Assembly (NCBI GenBank): GCA_023525975.1
Contig: CM042018.1
Coordinates: 77,879,001 to 77,943,000, forward strand
DNA: 64,000 nt
Origin: Smallanthus sonchifolius
Lineage: Eukaryota; Streptophyta; Magnoliopsida; Asterales; Asteraceae
Direction: 5' to 3'
In this document: positions 44,519-54,289 of the stretch, one piece after another
Numbering within the stretch: the first letter of the stretch is position 1
Layout: each line of letters starts with the position of its first letter
Position numbers and translations under genes: made by a program
The notes under the pieces: generated by a model
The model's database searches: none
Told to the model about the DNA's origin: nothing
Seen by the model: the letters and a program-made list of their open reading frames with translations, nothing else

Positions 44519-44997
44519 TAATCTCTAGCTCGTTTATCCTAATCATAGTCTAGGGTTTTATTTATAGGCCTTGTATCAATTTATCCCTATATAAGCATTC
44601 TAGGGTTTTATGCCTTCATATATTTACACATACTCGCATTCATTTATACATTTCAATCATGTATAATCACATTCCCGGCTTACTATCTGCTAACATAAGT
44701 TATCATATGACGTTTACGATATCACAATGGTCCCATGCATTAACTCTCATACTGGCTAGGTATGAGGTAATGTATGTTACACATCATAATACTCCCAACT
44801 ATCACATGGAGCTTATCTCATACAAATTTCTGCCCATGTATACTCACACATTTCTGTTTTAGCATTGGAATTTAAACATACCTGCTTCCTTGGACGGCCT
44901 CAGATAGAATCCCTATTTATATCATGAGAACTTGTGGTTTGAGTTTAAGTACCCCTTCTGATACTTAAATCCCTCAAATCGTGCTCTGATACCAACC
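44519..44997 (-). other. gypsy-A leader and primer binding site
   Basis: 44979-44996 reads on the minus strand GGTTGGTATCAGAGCACG, a Met-tRNA-type primer site directly inside the LTR. The remaining 460 bp of leader are AT-rich and I see no gene or strong repeat. Confidence 0.85.
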
Positions 44998-47900
44998 TGA
45001 AACATCCTACTTCTTTCTTTATTTTTATCAGAGTTTAATAATGCGAAAAATAGTCCCAGTTTATCAAAACCTTGTCATTAATGACCAAGGTTTAGTTTAT
45101 TTATAAATATTTTTTTACATATACAATATTCTATTACATCAAAGTCTAGGGATTCTTCGCTCTGTCCGGCCTGTCCACAGGAAGCTCTATTCCATATGCT
45201 TCTTTCCTGCAGGGTTTAGAAAACGTTTTTGAATTAGCTTTCCCTAAGTAAGTACACTGCAACGTTCATTTTATTATGAACCCCTTAGGTTTTTATTATT
45301 GTTAAAGTTTCCTGGGATCTCGGCACCCTCGTGACCATCTCCGAACGTACCTTCGGTCACATCATTCGTATATTTTATGGGTATGCTAGCCCCCTCCTGA
45401 CCATCTTCAGACGTACATCCGGTCAGAGTATTCATTTCATTCATGGGTGTGCTAACCCCCTCCTGACAATCTTTGGACGTACCTCCGGTCAGAGTATTGG
45501 CAAGGTCCTTATACTCGTCAGTATAGGCCCCTTTCATTTGTCATGAAGACTCATTTGCCATGAAGGCTCATTCATTTCTTAGCCCCATAGGCTTTAATCT
45601 TTCGTTTTCTTCTTCTTTATTTTATTGAGATCCACCTTACAGGCTGGGTATCACTTTCCATTTGGGACCTTGAGTATCTTAGACTCACAGCCTCCTAAAT
45701 GTATCAAGCATTTGTATTCACTTCACGTATATGCTTGATTTATTTTCAAGCAGTCCTCACCTTAAAACTTCGTAACTGTTTCTCCACGAGGCATTTTGAA
45801 ACACCCTACTTATTTTACTAATATTTTATTAGAGTTTAATGCGAAAAACGGGTACCAGATTTTTCAAAACCTTGCCACTAAAGTGACATAGGTATATTTA
45901 ATTATAAATATTGTCTTTACATAAAATACTACATCATGTAACATAGTGATTCTTCAACTCCGATCGGTCACTTGCTCAGGAAGCTTCATTCCACGTGCCT
46001 CTTACCTGCAGTGTTTGGAAAATGTTTTTAAATTAGCTTATGCTAAGTAAGTACACTGCATCATACATTTTATTATGAACCCTTTAGGTTCTTATTATTG
46101 TTCAAGTTTCCCGGTCTCTCGGCGCCCTCGTGACCATCTCTGGACGTACCTCATGTCACGTCATTCGTATATTTTATGGGTGGCTAACCCCCTCATGACC
46201 ATCTTTGGACGTAACTCCGGTCATAGTATTCATTGCATTCCTGAGACCCGCCCCTAGGCTGGACATCTCTCCCCACTTATTTCTTCTTATTGAGACCCGT
46301 CCCGTAGGTTGGACATCTCATTCTATTCATTCATTTCTCATTGAGACCCGCCCCGTAGACTGGACATCTCTTTTCATTAGGATCTTGAGTATCATAGAAT
46401 CACAGCCTCCCATTTTATTCCCAACAAGTCCTCACCTTAAAAACTTCGTAACAGTTTCCCTACGATGCACTAAAGAAGCTTATATATAGGGGCATATCCA
46501 CCACCCCTTTAACACTTCGTGAGTACTCCGTTATTTCATTTTATGATTTAGACTCGTTTCTATCACACATTCATATTTACATATATAGCATGATCAGATA
46601 TCATGCATTCACATATTCACATTTAACACACATCGCATATTCGCACATATATCATCACTTCGTGTCACACTTTCATATTTATTCTTGCTCTAATTCCTTA
46701 TAAAGGTTTCTCCATGTTACGTTAAAGAGGTTTATATATAGGAAGTACCAGCGGCGTATCCACCACCCCTTTAACGTCCGATGAATACTCCTTTACTTAG
46801 AATAAAGCTACTCTGATAACTCTCTTTTATTTAATAGCATGACTTCCTCATGATTTTATCCAATCCTTGGTTTAATTCCTCCTTAAGGTGTCTCTACGAT
46901 GCATGAAAGAGGTTTATATATAGGGTGTACCAGCGGCGTACCCACCACCCCTATAATACATCACAGATATTTCTTTATTTGGAATTAAGCCCTCCCTTAT
47001 TCATGCTCATCATATATTTTAAACTGGGGTGATTATCCTTCGAGAACAATACCTCCAACAGAGATGTTCCCAGGAAAGAGTGACGGGTACAAGAGGGATT
47101 TATACACCACCCTTTCCTTAGACAGTGCATTTTGTTTGTCAGATAAGTACATACCGATTGGAAGTTCTCCCGTTCGTTTACTATATTTTTATTTCTAACT
47201 TTTAGTCTATACTCATAAACATTCATAATGGTTTCACCACGAAGCACGAAGAGATTTATATATAAAAAGTACCAGCGGCGTATCCACCTCCCCTTGGATA
47301 CGTCGTGGCTACTCCATTATTCCCGTTTAGGGTTTAGACTAATCCCCATTACCCCGTACCTTAATTCAACACATACCACATAACACATAATCACATAATT
47401 CACACAAACATTTATCTAAGGTACGGGTCCAGTGTACTTACGATAGTCTCGGGTCGTTTCCTACACTCGTTCCTCGCTTAAACGTCTCTCTGGATCTAAA
47501 CCGCACTAGCAACGTACAACACTTGCACTTAAACGCACCGCATGATGTCTCTTACTCCTTCTCAATTTCGTATGTGTGTGTGTGGAATGTTTTTTGTGTG
47601 AGAAAGTGAATGGCCAGCTCCATGTATTTATAGGCTGAGATGAGACCCATGTCGGACCGACATATAAAAGCATATCGGTCCGACATCCACATATCGGAAC
47701 GTCATATAAAATCATATATGTCCGACTTGGGGCTGAGCCATCAGACACGCGTCACAGCCTCCTTATTTGCTTCAGGAACACATGTCGGACCGTTATGCTT
47801 TAGAAATCAGTCCGATATACCTCATATTCAGATTCTCCTCGTCGAAATACCCCATTTTCATATATTATGGCTCCCGTAACTCATTTTCTAGCGCCGGATA

Positions 47901-49336
47901 TGCCTATATGAAGTTTTGGGGTATTTCCGGGTGAATAGTCTTTCCGTTTCGCATCCGATTAAGTTCTTAGGTCATGTTTCTTAACCGATATTCATCCCAA
48001 CTTATTATTTTTCAATCCCATTTCCCCCATTAAGCTTTTGGTATCGCGTTTCGTTTCCGATAACATTCGTAGCTTTACGTTTGACGTCCATTTGACCGTT
48101 AACCGTTTACGGCTGGAATTTTGGGATGTTACACATTTAAAAGGGTTTATATATAGGAAGTACAAGCGGCGTATCCACCACCTTTTTAACACTTCGTGAG
48201 TACTCCGTTATTCCATTTTAGGGTTTATACTCGTTCCGTCATACTCATCATACTTGCACGTATCATCATGCATTCATGTATTCATATTCATCATGCATCA
48301 CATATTCATGTATTCATGTATTCAAATTTTATCACATATTCATACTTATCATATATTGTAAACTGGGGTGATTATCCTTCCAGAGTAGTACCTCCAACAG
48401 AGATGTTCCGAGGAAAGATTGACGGGTTCAAGAGGGATTTATACACCACTCTTTTCTTAAACAGAATATTTCGTTTGTTAGATAACTACATACCGGTCGG
48501 AAGTTCTCCCGTTCATTTATTATATTTTTATTATTATCTTTTAGTCTATACCTCTAAACATTGATAATGGCTTCACCACGAAGCATCAAAGAGATTCATA
48601 TATAGGAAGTACCAGCGGCGTATCCAGCACCCCTTGGTTACATCGTGGCTACTCTATTATTCCCGTTTAGTGTTTAGACTAACCCTTCATTTCCTTTATT
48701 TCCCCATACCTTAGTTCCACACAAATAACACGTAGCACATAATTACATAATCATTATCTAGCGTACGGGTCCAGTGTACTTACATTATCCTCGGTTAGTT
48801 TCCTAAGTTCGTTCCTCGTAACTTTTTCGCTCGTAACTTTAACACTCCGTTTTCGTAACCTCCGCGCTCGTAACAGTCATTCCGGCCTCCTTGGATTGTA
48901 TGTCAATGTATGTGTGTGTTGATGTTTCAAAGTGAAAGGCTAAGGCCATCTATTTATAGGCTGAGATAAGAACCATAGCGGACCGTTATACTGGGTGATA
49001 GCGGTCCTCTAATGCCTACTAGCCAGGTACCTGGCGTACGCCCCACGTAGCGGACCGTTTGCAGCTGGGTAGCGGTCCGTTATACTTATTGCGGCATGGC
49101 GGACCGTTACGGACCTCATAGCGGTCCGACATAGGGCTGAGTCATCAGACACGTATCCGCCATGTATCATTATCTCATCATTGCCTTTACTAGCACATAG
49201 CAGACCAATTTGAAGCCCTACAACGGTCCTCTATCGGTCCACGTTTCATATTTATTTGCAATTTCAGTCCTTCAACTTTGGTGTTATTTTCACTTTAGCC
49301 CCTAGACTTCATATCTTTAAAATTTAGGGTGTTACA
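44998..49336 (-). repeat. gypsy-A 5' LTR, split by solo LTR A'
   Basis: Parts 44998-45796 and 48139-49336 align with 15531-17237 plus 39727-40012. It has three GACGTACC tandem units (45325-45500), the hairpin at 48411-48457, a TATA box (minus) at about 48950-48960 and CGGACCG/CGGTCCG motifs at 48975-49125. A short frame at 45274-45537 is only the translated tandem repeat. Confidence 0.9.
45797..48133 (-). mobile_element. A': solo LTR of a family related to gypsy-A
   Basis: A 2337-bp insertion from TGAAACACCC to GGGATGTTACA with perfect CATTT duplications (45792-45796 and 48134-48138). It aligns with gypsy-A's LTR in module order but is clearly diverged. It has an extra tandem GAGACCCG.CCCGTAG..TGGACATCTC repeat (46240-46370), several TATATATAGG..GTACCAGCGGC modules, the hairpin at 47072-47118, a TATA box at 47624-47633 and its own palindromes, perfect at 47649-47663. 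No genes. Confidence 0.9.
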
Positions 49337-49341
49337 ATTAG

Positions 49342-50083
49342 CTTAAATTCTCAAGTGTTTGGACGTGGTTTTCTAGATGGTGGTCTCTATAAATTAGAAC
49401 TAGATGATGAATTTTCCATGTCTTTGTTATCATATAATATCATTGAGAATTTAACAAAGAGTAAATGAAAACGAGACTTAGAAACTTCATCCATGTTGTG
49501 GCATCAACGTTTAGGCCACATTTCACGAGAACGTTTATTGAGGCTCGTGAAGGATGAAGTCTTACCCTCTCTCGATTTCAATGATTTTGAAACATGTGTC
49601 AAATTCCTTAAAGGTAAAATGACAGCTGCGAATAAGAAAGGTGCCACTAGGAGCTGGAATTTATTAGAACTCATTCAAACTGACATTTGTGGCACTTACC
49701 CTATCGCTGGAATAACTGGACATACTTCATTGATCACTTTTATCGATGATTATTCTCGTTATATGTACTTGTATCTTATTAAAGAAAAGTCTGAATCACT
49801 TGCAACTTTTAAAGATTATAAAACTGAAGTTGAAGAACAACTTCATCTTTAAATAAAAGTTGTGATATCAGATAGAGGAGGCTCCTGGTCCATTTTATGA
49901 GTTTTGTAAGGGGTAGGGGATCGTGAACCAGTACCCTATACCCGGTACTCCATAGCAGAACGGTGTTGCTGAAAGAAGAAATAGGACCCTAATGGACATG
50001 GTACACAATATGTTAGCCAACTCAGGTTTACCCTCATTCCTCTGGACCGTGGCCTTAAGAGCAGTTGTTCATATACTCGATAG
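49342..50083 (+). pseudogene. copia-3 integrase, copy 1
   Basis: After gypsy-A the frame gives LNSQVFGRGFLDGGLYKLEL, then a TGA, then MLWHQRLGHISRERLLRLVK with CVKFLKGK, where the second Cys of the zinc site is Phe. The core has ELIQTDICGTYP and TFIDDYSRYMYLYLIKEKSE. A TAA follows LHL; beyond it SDRGG and QNGVAERRNRTLMDMVHNML are recognisable in broken frames. Gypsy-C starts at 50089. Confidence 0.88.
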
Positions 50084-50088
50084 GGTTT

Positions 50089-51685
50089 TGATATGCCCTA
50101 AATTATACATGTTTTTCAAGCATAATAATCCCCATATTATGGTAGTAATCAAACAAAAGCTTTGCAATTGATACTTAATGCGTTAATATTTCATAATTGC
50201 AGGTTATTCGGTGTCCTAAGATAAACAAAGCAAAAACCAGCTTAAAACATGAATAAATCAAGCTTTTGGAGGATCAAACCCGAACTTTGACCCCCAAGAA
50301 GTCAAACCAGGTGAAAGGAACTCAACAAGCAGCTAAAAGACAAGCCTGGAAAGTAGACAGAGCATTACACGGTCATGCAATGCCATGAACAGCCATGCAT
50401 TGCTTGTCTTGCTTCACAAGGCTTCGGTACACTGTCCTTTGTACCCTGTTTGATTCCCGAGGTGTTTGCACGCCCGTGCAATCCAATGCACGGCCGTGCA
50501 TTGCTCATTTTGAGGCCTATAAATAGATGGCTTGGGTTCTTCATTCCACACACCCTTCCATACATTACCGGAGCCCAATAGAGTCCGTTTTTGTAGTCTA
50601 CAATAGAGAGTAGAGAGTATAGAGGCTCCTCCTCTTTGTCTGCATTAGAGGAGCCTACCAAAGTCAGCATTACGCTAGTTAGTATGGCCATTCGGGGTTA
50701 AACTTCTTGTATTGCTAGGGTGAAGATGATGTTTGGTGCATGTTAATGTTTGACGTATTAATCTAGTGGTATGTTTATTTCTTTCATTATTCGTTCTTAA
50801 AACCACCATTTAGTGGGCTTTTATAATTTTCTAAATCCGTTTTCATATTTGTGAGTGTTCTTGATTTTAAAGTGTAAGATCCTAAAACCTTTTTAATCAA
50901 AATTCCTTTGAAGATTGTACGTCTTTATACAAGCAGATATTGATAAGCCAAGGCTTGGTCGACATTATTAAGGTCGTACGTCTTTATACGAACTTATTAT
51001 GCGACCAAGAATTGGTGAACTCATGTTGGGAATACTCGGTCCCATTGTTATATCGCCTTCCAGTGAACAAAATATAATCACCTATTTAACTTTAATACAA
51101 AGTATTTACGTTCGATGTCTTAAACCAACCCGGAGATGACCATTCGAAGGTTGAGCCCTAACGGGAGGCACTACTATTTTAATTTAAATATTCTAATTCG
51201 TGAATTAAATGTCGTGAGGACGAGGCTCTTGCGGTGACCCGGGTCACAAGTTTGTAGTAGTCATATCACTGGCTTAGTCAACTTAACATTATCACGTACC
51301 AAGCTGATTCAAAGCCCGAAGCAATACTCTTCGTGACCTGATCATTTCCAAGATATTTACTTTTCTACTATTTACTATTCTGTTCGTTACATTTGTGTTA
51401 GACACATCACGCACATTTTTATTTTTATTCTATTTACTTTATCATCATTTACTATTTGCCTTCACAAGCACACAAAACCCACTCACTAATTGATCCAGCT
51501 AAACGATAACAAAAGTTAAGTACTGGAACTCGACCGTGTCCATTGGTTCGATACTTGGTTCTTAACTAGACTATATTACGCTGCGATAGGTACACTTGAC
51601 TATTGTTTGTTTTAAATTAAAGTAATTATCATTTTATAAATTTAAAATATATCTAAATATTTTTATTACTAAAAACATGCTATCA
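50089..51685 (+). repeat. gypsy-C 5' LTR
   Basis: From TGATATGCCC to CATGCTATCA, followed by AG and the PBS. A TATA box (TATAAATAG) lies at 50518-50526. Directly upstream are palindromes built on CACGG/CCGTG: 50467-50480 (arms TGCACG and CGTGCA around CC) and a perfect 18-mer AATGCACGGCCGTGCATT at 50485-50502. Earlier half-sites lie near 50368-50400. GTACGTCTTTATACAAGC and GTACGTCTTTATACGAAC (about 50918 and 50986) are a diverged direct repeat. Confidence 0.88.
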
Positions 51686-51691
51686 AGTTTT

Positions 51692-51712
51692 TGGCGCCGT
51701 TACCGAGGACAC
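51692..51712 (+). other. gypsy-C primer binding site
   Basis: TGGCGCCGTTACCGAGGACA matches, with small changes, the tRNA-Asp complement used by Athila/Tat-type elements. Gypsy-D has the more canonical TGGCGCCGTTGCCGGGGACA. Confidence 0.88.
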
Positions 51713-51890
51713 GGTGATATTAAGAAAAATTCGTGTTAACTGATTAGCCTTATCATTTTCCATCTGTTTCTCTCTTAGATTTTGTTGCAGGAAGTGTACG
51801 ATCCATAGCTCCAGTACTAATTTATATCAGCCTTTAGCAGAGCCTGAAAGATTCTTTCACCCCAGAATACGAGAAAACCGTACGAGAAGA

Positions 51891-53100
51891 ATGGCCGTGA
51901 AAAACCGCACTATTTTCGATTTCGCAAGACCGTCACTAGAGGCTTTGATGTCTAGTATCACAAGGCCAACGATTGACGCTAACAACTTTTAGATCAAAAC
52001 TCATGTTATCCACATGATCCAGTCATTGTGCACTTTCCATGGATTACCCTATGAAGATCCACATGCCCACATTGCAAATTTTCTAGAAATTTGTGACACT
52101 TTCAAACTGAACGGAGTTTCGAATGATGCAATTCGCCTCCGAATGTTTCCCTTTTCCTTAAGGGAACTAGCTAAGGCATGGCTAAATTCTCTTCCTACCG
52201 GGTCAATCACTACATGGGTTGATCTTGCACAGACATTCCTGTCAAAATACTTCCCGCCAGCAAAAAACTTGAGAAATGATATTACCACTTTCAACCAGGA
52301 AGATGGTGAATCACTATATGAGGCTTGGGAACATTTGAAGGACATGATGAGGAAATGCTTTCACCAGGGGCGGGAAGTTTGGCTACAGGTATCATCATTC
52401 TACAATGGTTTCAAAATCAAACTCGTCAGACACTCGACGCTACTTCAGGTGGTATTTTTAGAAACAAGAGGCCACAAGAAGCTTACAACCTAATTGAGGA
52501 AATAGCCATGAACAGCTATCAATGGTATAACCCAAGGAGTAACAGGGGAGCCAGGCAAGGAGTTCATTCTATTGATACTTTCACTTCACTTTCTACTCAA
52601 GTAGATGCCCTCACCACTCGACTCAATCAACTCAGTAAGGGCAAAACAACCACTGAAACTACGAAAGAAGTAAAAAGCATCACTGTGGATGCTGAGCAGG
52701 TTGACTTTATCGGAACAAATCTCCTGCAGAACAATCCCTACAGCAATACATACAATCCTAGATGGAGGAACCATCCAAATTTCAGCTAGAAATATAATAA
52801 CAACCAAGGACCGTCTAGCTTCGAACAACAACAATAGTTTCAACAAAGTCAATCTCAAAACTATCAGCCTCGTCAACAATTCCAAGGAACTAACAAGCCA
52901 GGTAACAGACTGAACTTGGAGGACGCGGTAACTAAGTTGATTTCTACAACTTAAATTCAAGCCCTTCTAGAGGATTCCCGTCATAAACAATATGAGGAGA
53001 AGTTTAGTCTTCATGAAGCTGAGTTTAGGACATAGAAAGAAACTCTTCAGTCAATTGAGACGCAATTAGGACAAATTGAAAAAATCCTATCCGAAAGACA
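51891..53100 (+). pseudogene. gypsy-C gag
   Basis: The start is the ATG at 51891 (MAVKNRTIFDFARPS). A TAG follows at about 51990, then IQSLCTFHGLPYEDPHAHIA, FLEICDTFKLNGVSNDAIRL, FPFSLRELAKAWLNSLPTGS and TTWVDLAQTFLSKYFPPAKN, the Athila gag core. A frameshift near 52370 leads to RPQEAYNLIEEIAMNSYQWY and a Gln/Asn-rich tail. It is homologous to gypsy-D gag at 62412-63200. Confidence 0.87.
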
Positions 53101-54153
53101 ACCAGGATGCCTCCCGAGTAATACTGAAACCAATCAAAAAGAAAATGTAAGTGCTATCACTCTTAGAAATAGCAAGGTTTACCCAGAACCACCAATTCCA
53201 GGAGAAGAGGTTCAATCACCAAGGAGAGAAATATTCACCGGAGTACCACTTCATCCGCATATCATAGAGACAGCTACTCAAGGATCACAATCAAATGTAG
53301 TCCCACCTCCTGCTCCAGTGAATACTCCTCCAAAAGTTCCGACAAAAAGAGCGTTGCATTCTCACATACCATACCCAAGAAGGTTAGTAAAGCAGAAGAT
53401 TGACGAACAATATGAGAAATTCATCAAGCTATTAAGTCAAATCCATGTCAATCTTCATTTCCTAGATATCATACAACAAATGCCTAAGTATGGACGTTTC
53501 TTGAAAGATTTCCTTACTAACAAAAGAAACATGGAAGAGGCAGTTAAAAAGACTAATCAATGTGTCACTCTCATTGAAAGATGCCTTCCAAAGAAACTTT
53601 CAGATCCCGGAAAGTTTTCTTTACCATGTTATATCGGACCACTGCCGATAACCTTCGCACTCATTGATCCGGGAGAAAGTGTGAACGTAATGCCATATAA
53701 CATGTTTCAAAGACTCAAAATTGGGAATCCGCGACCTGTTAATGCAACCATTGAACTTGCAGATGGATCGGTTAAATCACCTATATGAGTCATTGAGAAC
53801 TTACTAGTAAAAGTCAGCAAGTTTGTCTTCCCTGCCGACTTCATGGTTTTAGAATGGGACCCAACTATTCCGTACTTTTGATTTTGGATCGCCCATTTTT
53901 AGCTATCGCCCAAGCCCTCATTGACATGAATGAAGGAATTTTTACACTTCATGTCAGAAAAAAATCAGTGACCTACAACATCGGAGGAAATGAGTGTTTA
54001 TCCAATGATGCCTTTGAAATTGCACAATTCATCGATAATAATCTAGAGTACCAGCTGAAGAAAGCCAAAGAATTCAACAAAGGAAAGAAACTAGATCTTG
54101 GCAAGAATTTTGACAACAATAAATGGATCTATGAATATGTTGATAAGCTATAA
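53101..54153 (+). pseudogene. gypsy-C protease region
   Basis: Frames read ITLRNSKVYPEPP, PYPRRLVKQKIDEQYEKFIK and LKDFLTNKRNMEEAVKKTNQ, then a retropepsin-like part FSLPCYIGPLPITFALIDPG, ESVNVMPYNMFQRLKIGNPR and IELADGSVK. The usual D-L-G-A-S reads D-P-G-E-S, so the active site is altered. After a TGA and a frameshift: VSKFVFPADFMVL, LDRPFLAIAQALIDMNEGIF and a Lys-rich end at 54153 where RT would normally begin. Confidence 0.84.
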
Positions 54154-54226
54154 AAATTAAAGGACTTGAATGAAGGAACAGGAGACACGGGGGAAGTCGA
54201 TGGCCCCCACCTGAAGAAAGACTGAT

Positions 54227-54289
54227 GAAGCACGTATGGGTCTAGCTAGTGACCCTTAAATAAACGTGGTGCTTCCGGGAGGCAACCCG
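54227..54289 (+). other. Conserved double hairpin after gypsy-C protease
   Basis: GAAGCACG..GGGTC pairs with GACCC..CGTGGTGCTTC around TAGCTAGT (54227-54275), and CGGG pairs with CCCG around AGGCAA (54276-54289). The GGGAGGCAACCC end is a phrase I recall as widespread in Athila elements downstream of pol. It probably acts at the RNA level. Confidence 0.6.

Larger units (their letters stand above)
15531..49336 (-). mobile_element. gypsy-A: chromodomain-type Ty3/gypsy element with nested inserts
   Basis: The insert begins TGAAACATCC and ends GGGTGTTACA with perfect duplications ATTAG (15526-15530 and 49337-49341). Its genes are on the minus strand at 40027-44518. The left (3') LTR is 15531-40012 minus gypsy-B, net about 1.99 kb; the right (5') LTR is 44998-49336 minus solo LTR A', net about 2.0 kb. 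The near-equal net lengths support the reconstruction. RNase H and integrase order and a C-terminal chromodomain-like end place it with Tekay-type chromoviruses. Confidence 0.92.
9631..50083 (+). mobile_element. copia-3: Ty1/copia element split by nested insertions
   Basis: The plus-strand copia has its 5' LTR at 9631-10090, gag at 11439-11790 and 14779-15194, protease at 15196-15525 and integrase at 49342-50083. It is interrupted by solo LTR E1 and by the 33.8-kb gypsy-A complex; both joints restore the reading frame when the insert and one target copy are removed. After 50083 gypsy-C begins, and RT, RNase H and 3' LTR are not in the window. All coding parts are damaged. The integrase style suggests an Ivana/Oryco-like lineage, which is tentative. 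Confidence 0.88.

Noticed and set aside
45274..45537. 87-codon repetitive minus-strand frame with TGGTSKDGQEG-like units
   Set aside because: It translates the tandem GACGTACC repeats of the gypsy-A LTR; no start context and no conservation in the left LTR.
50365..50691. Minus-strand 108-codon frame in gypsy-C LTR
   Set aside because: It crosses the palindrome cluster and promoter of a plus-strand LTR; no domain and no reason for an antisense gene.
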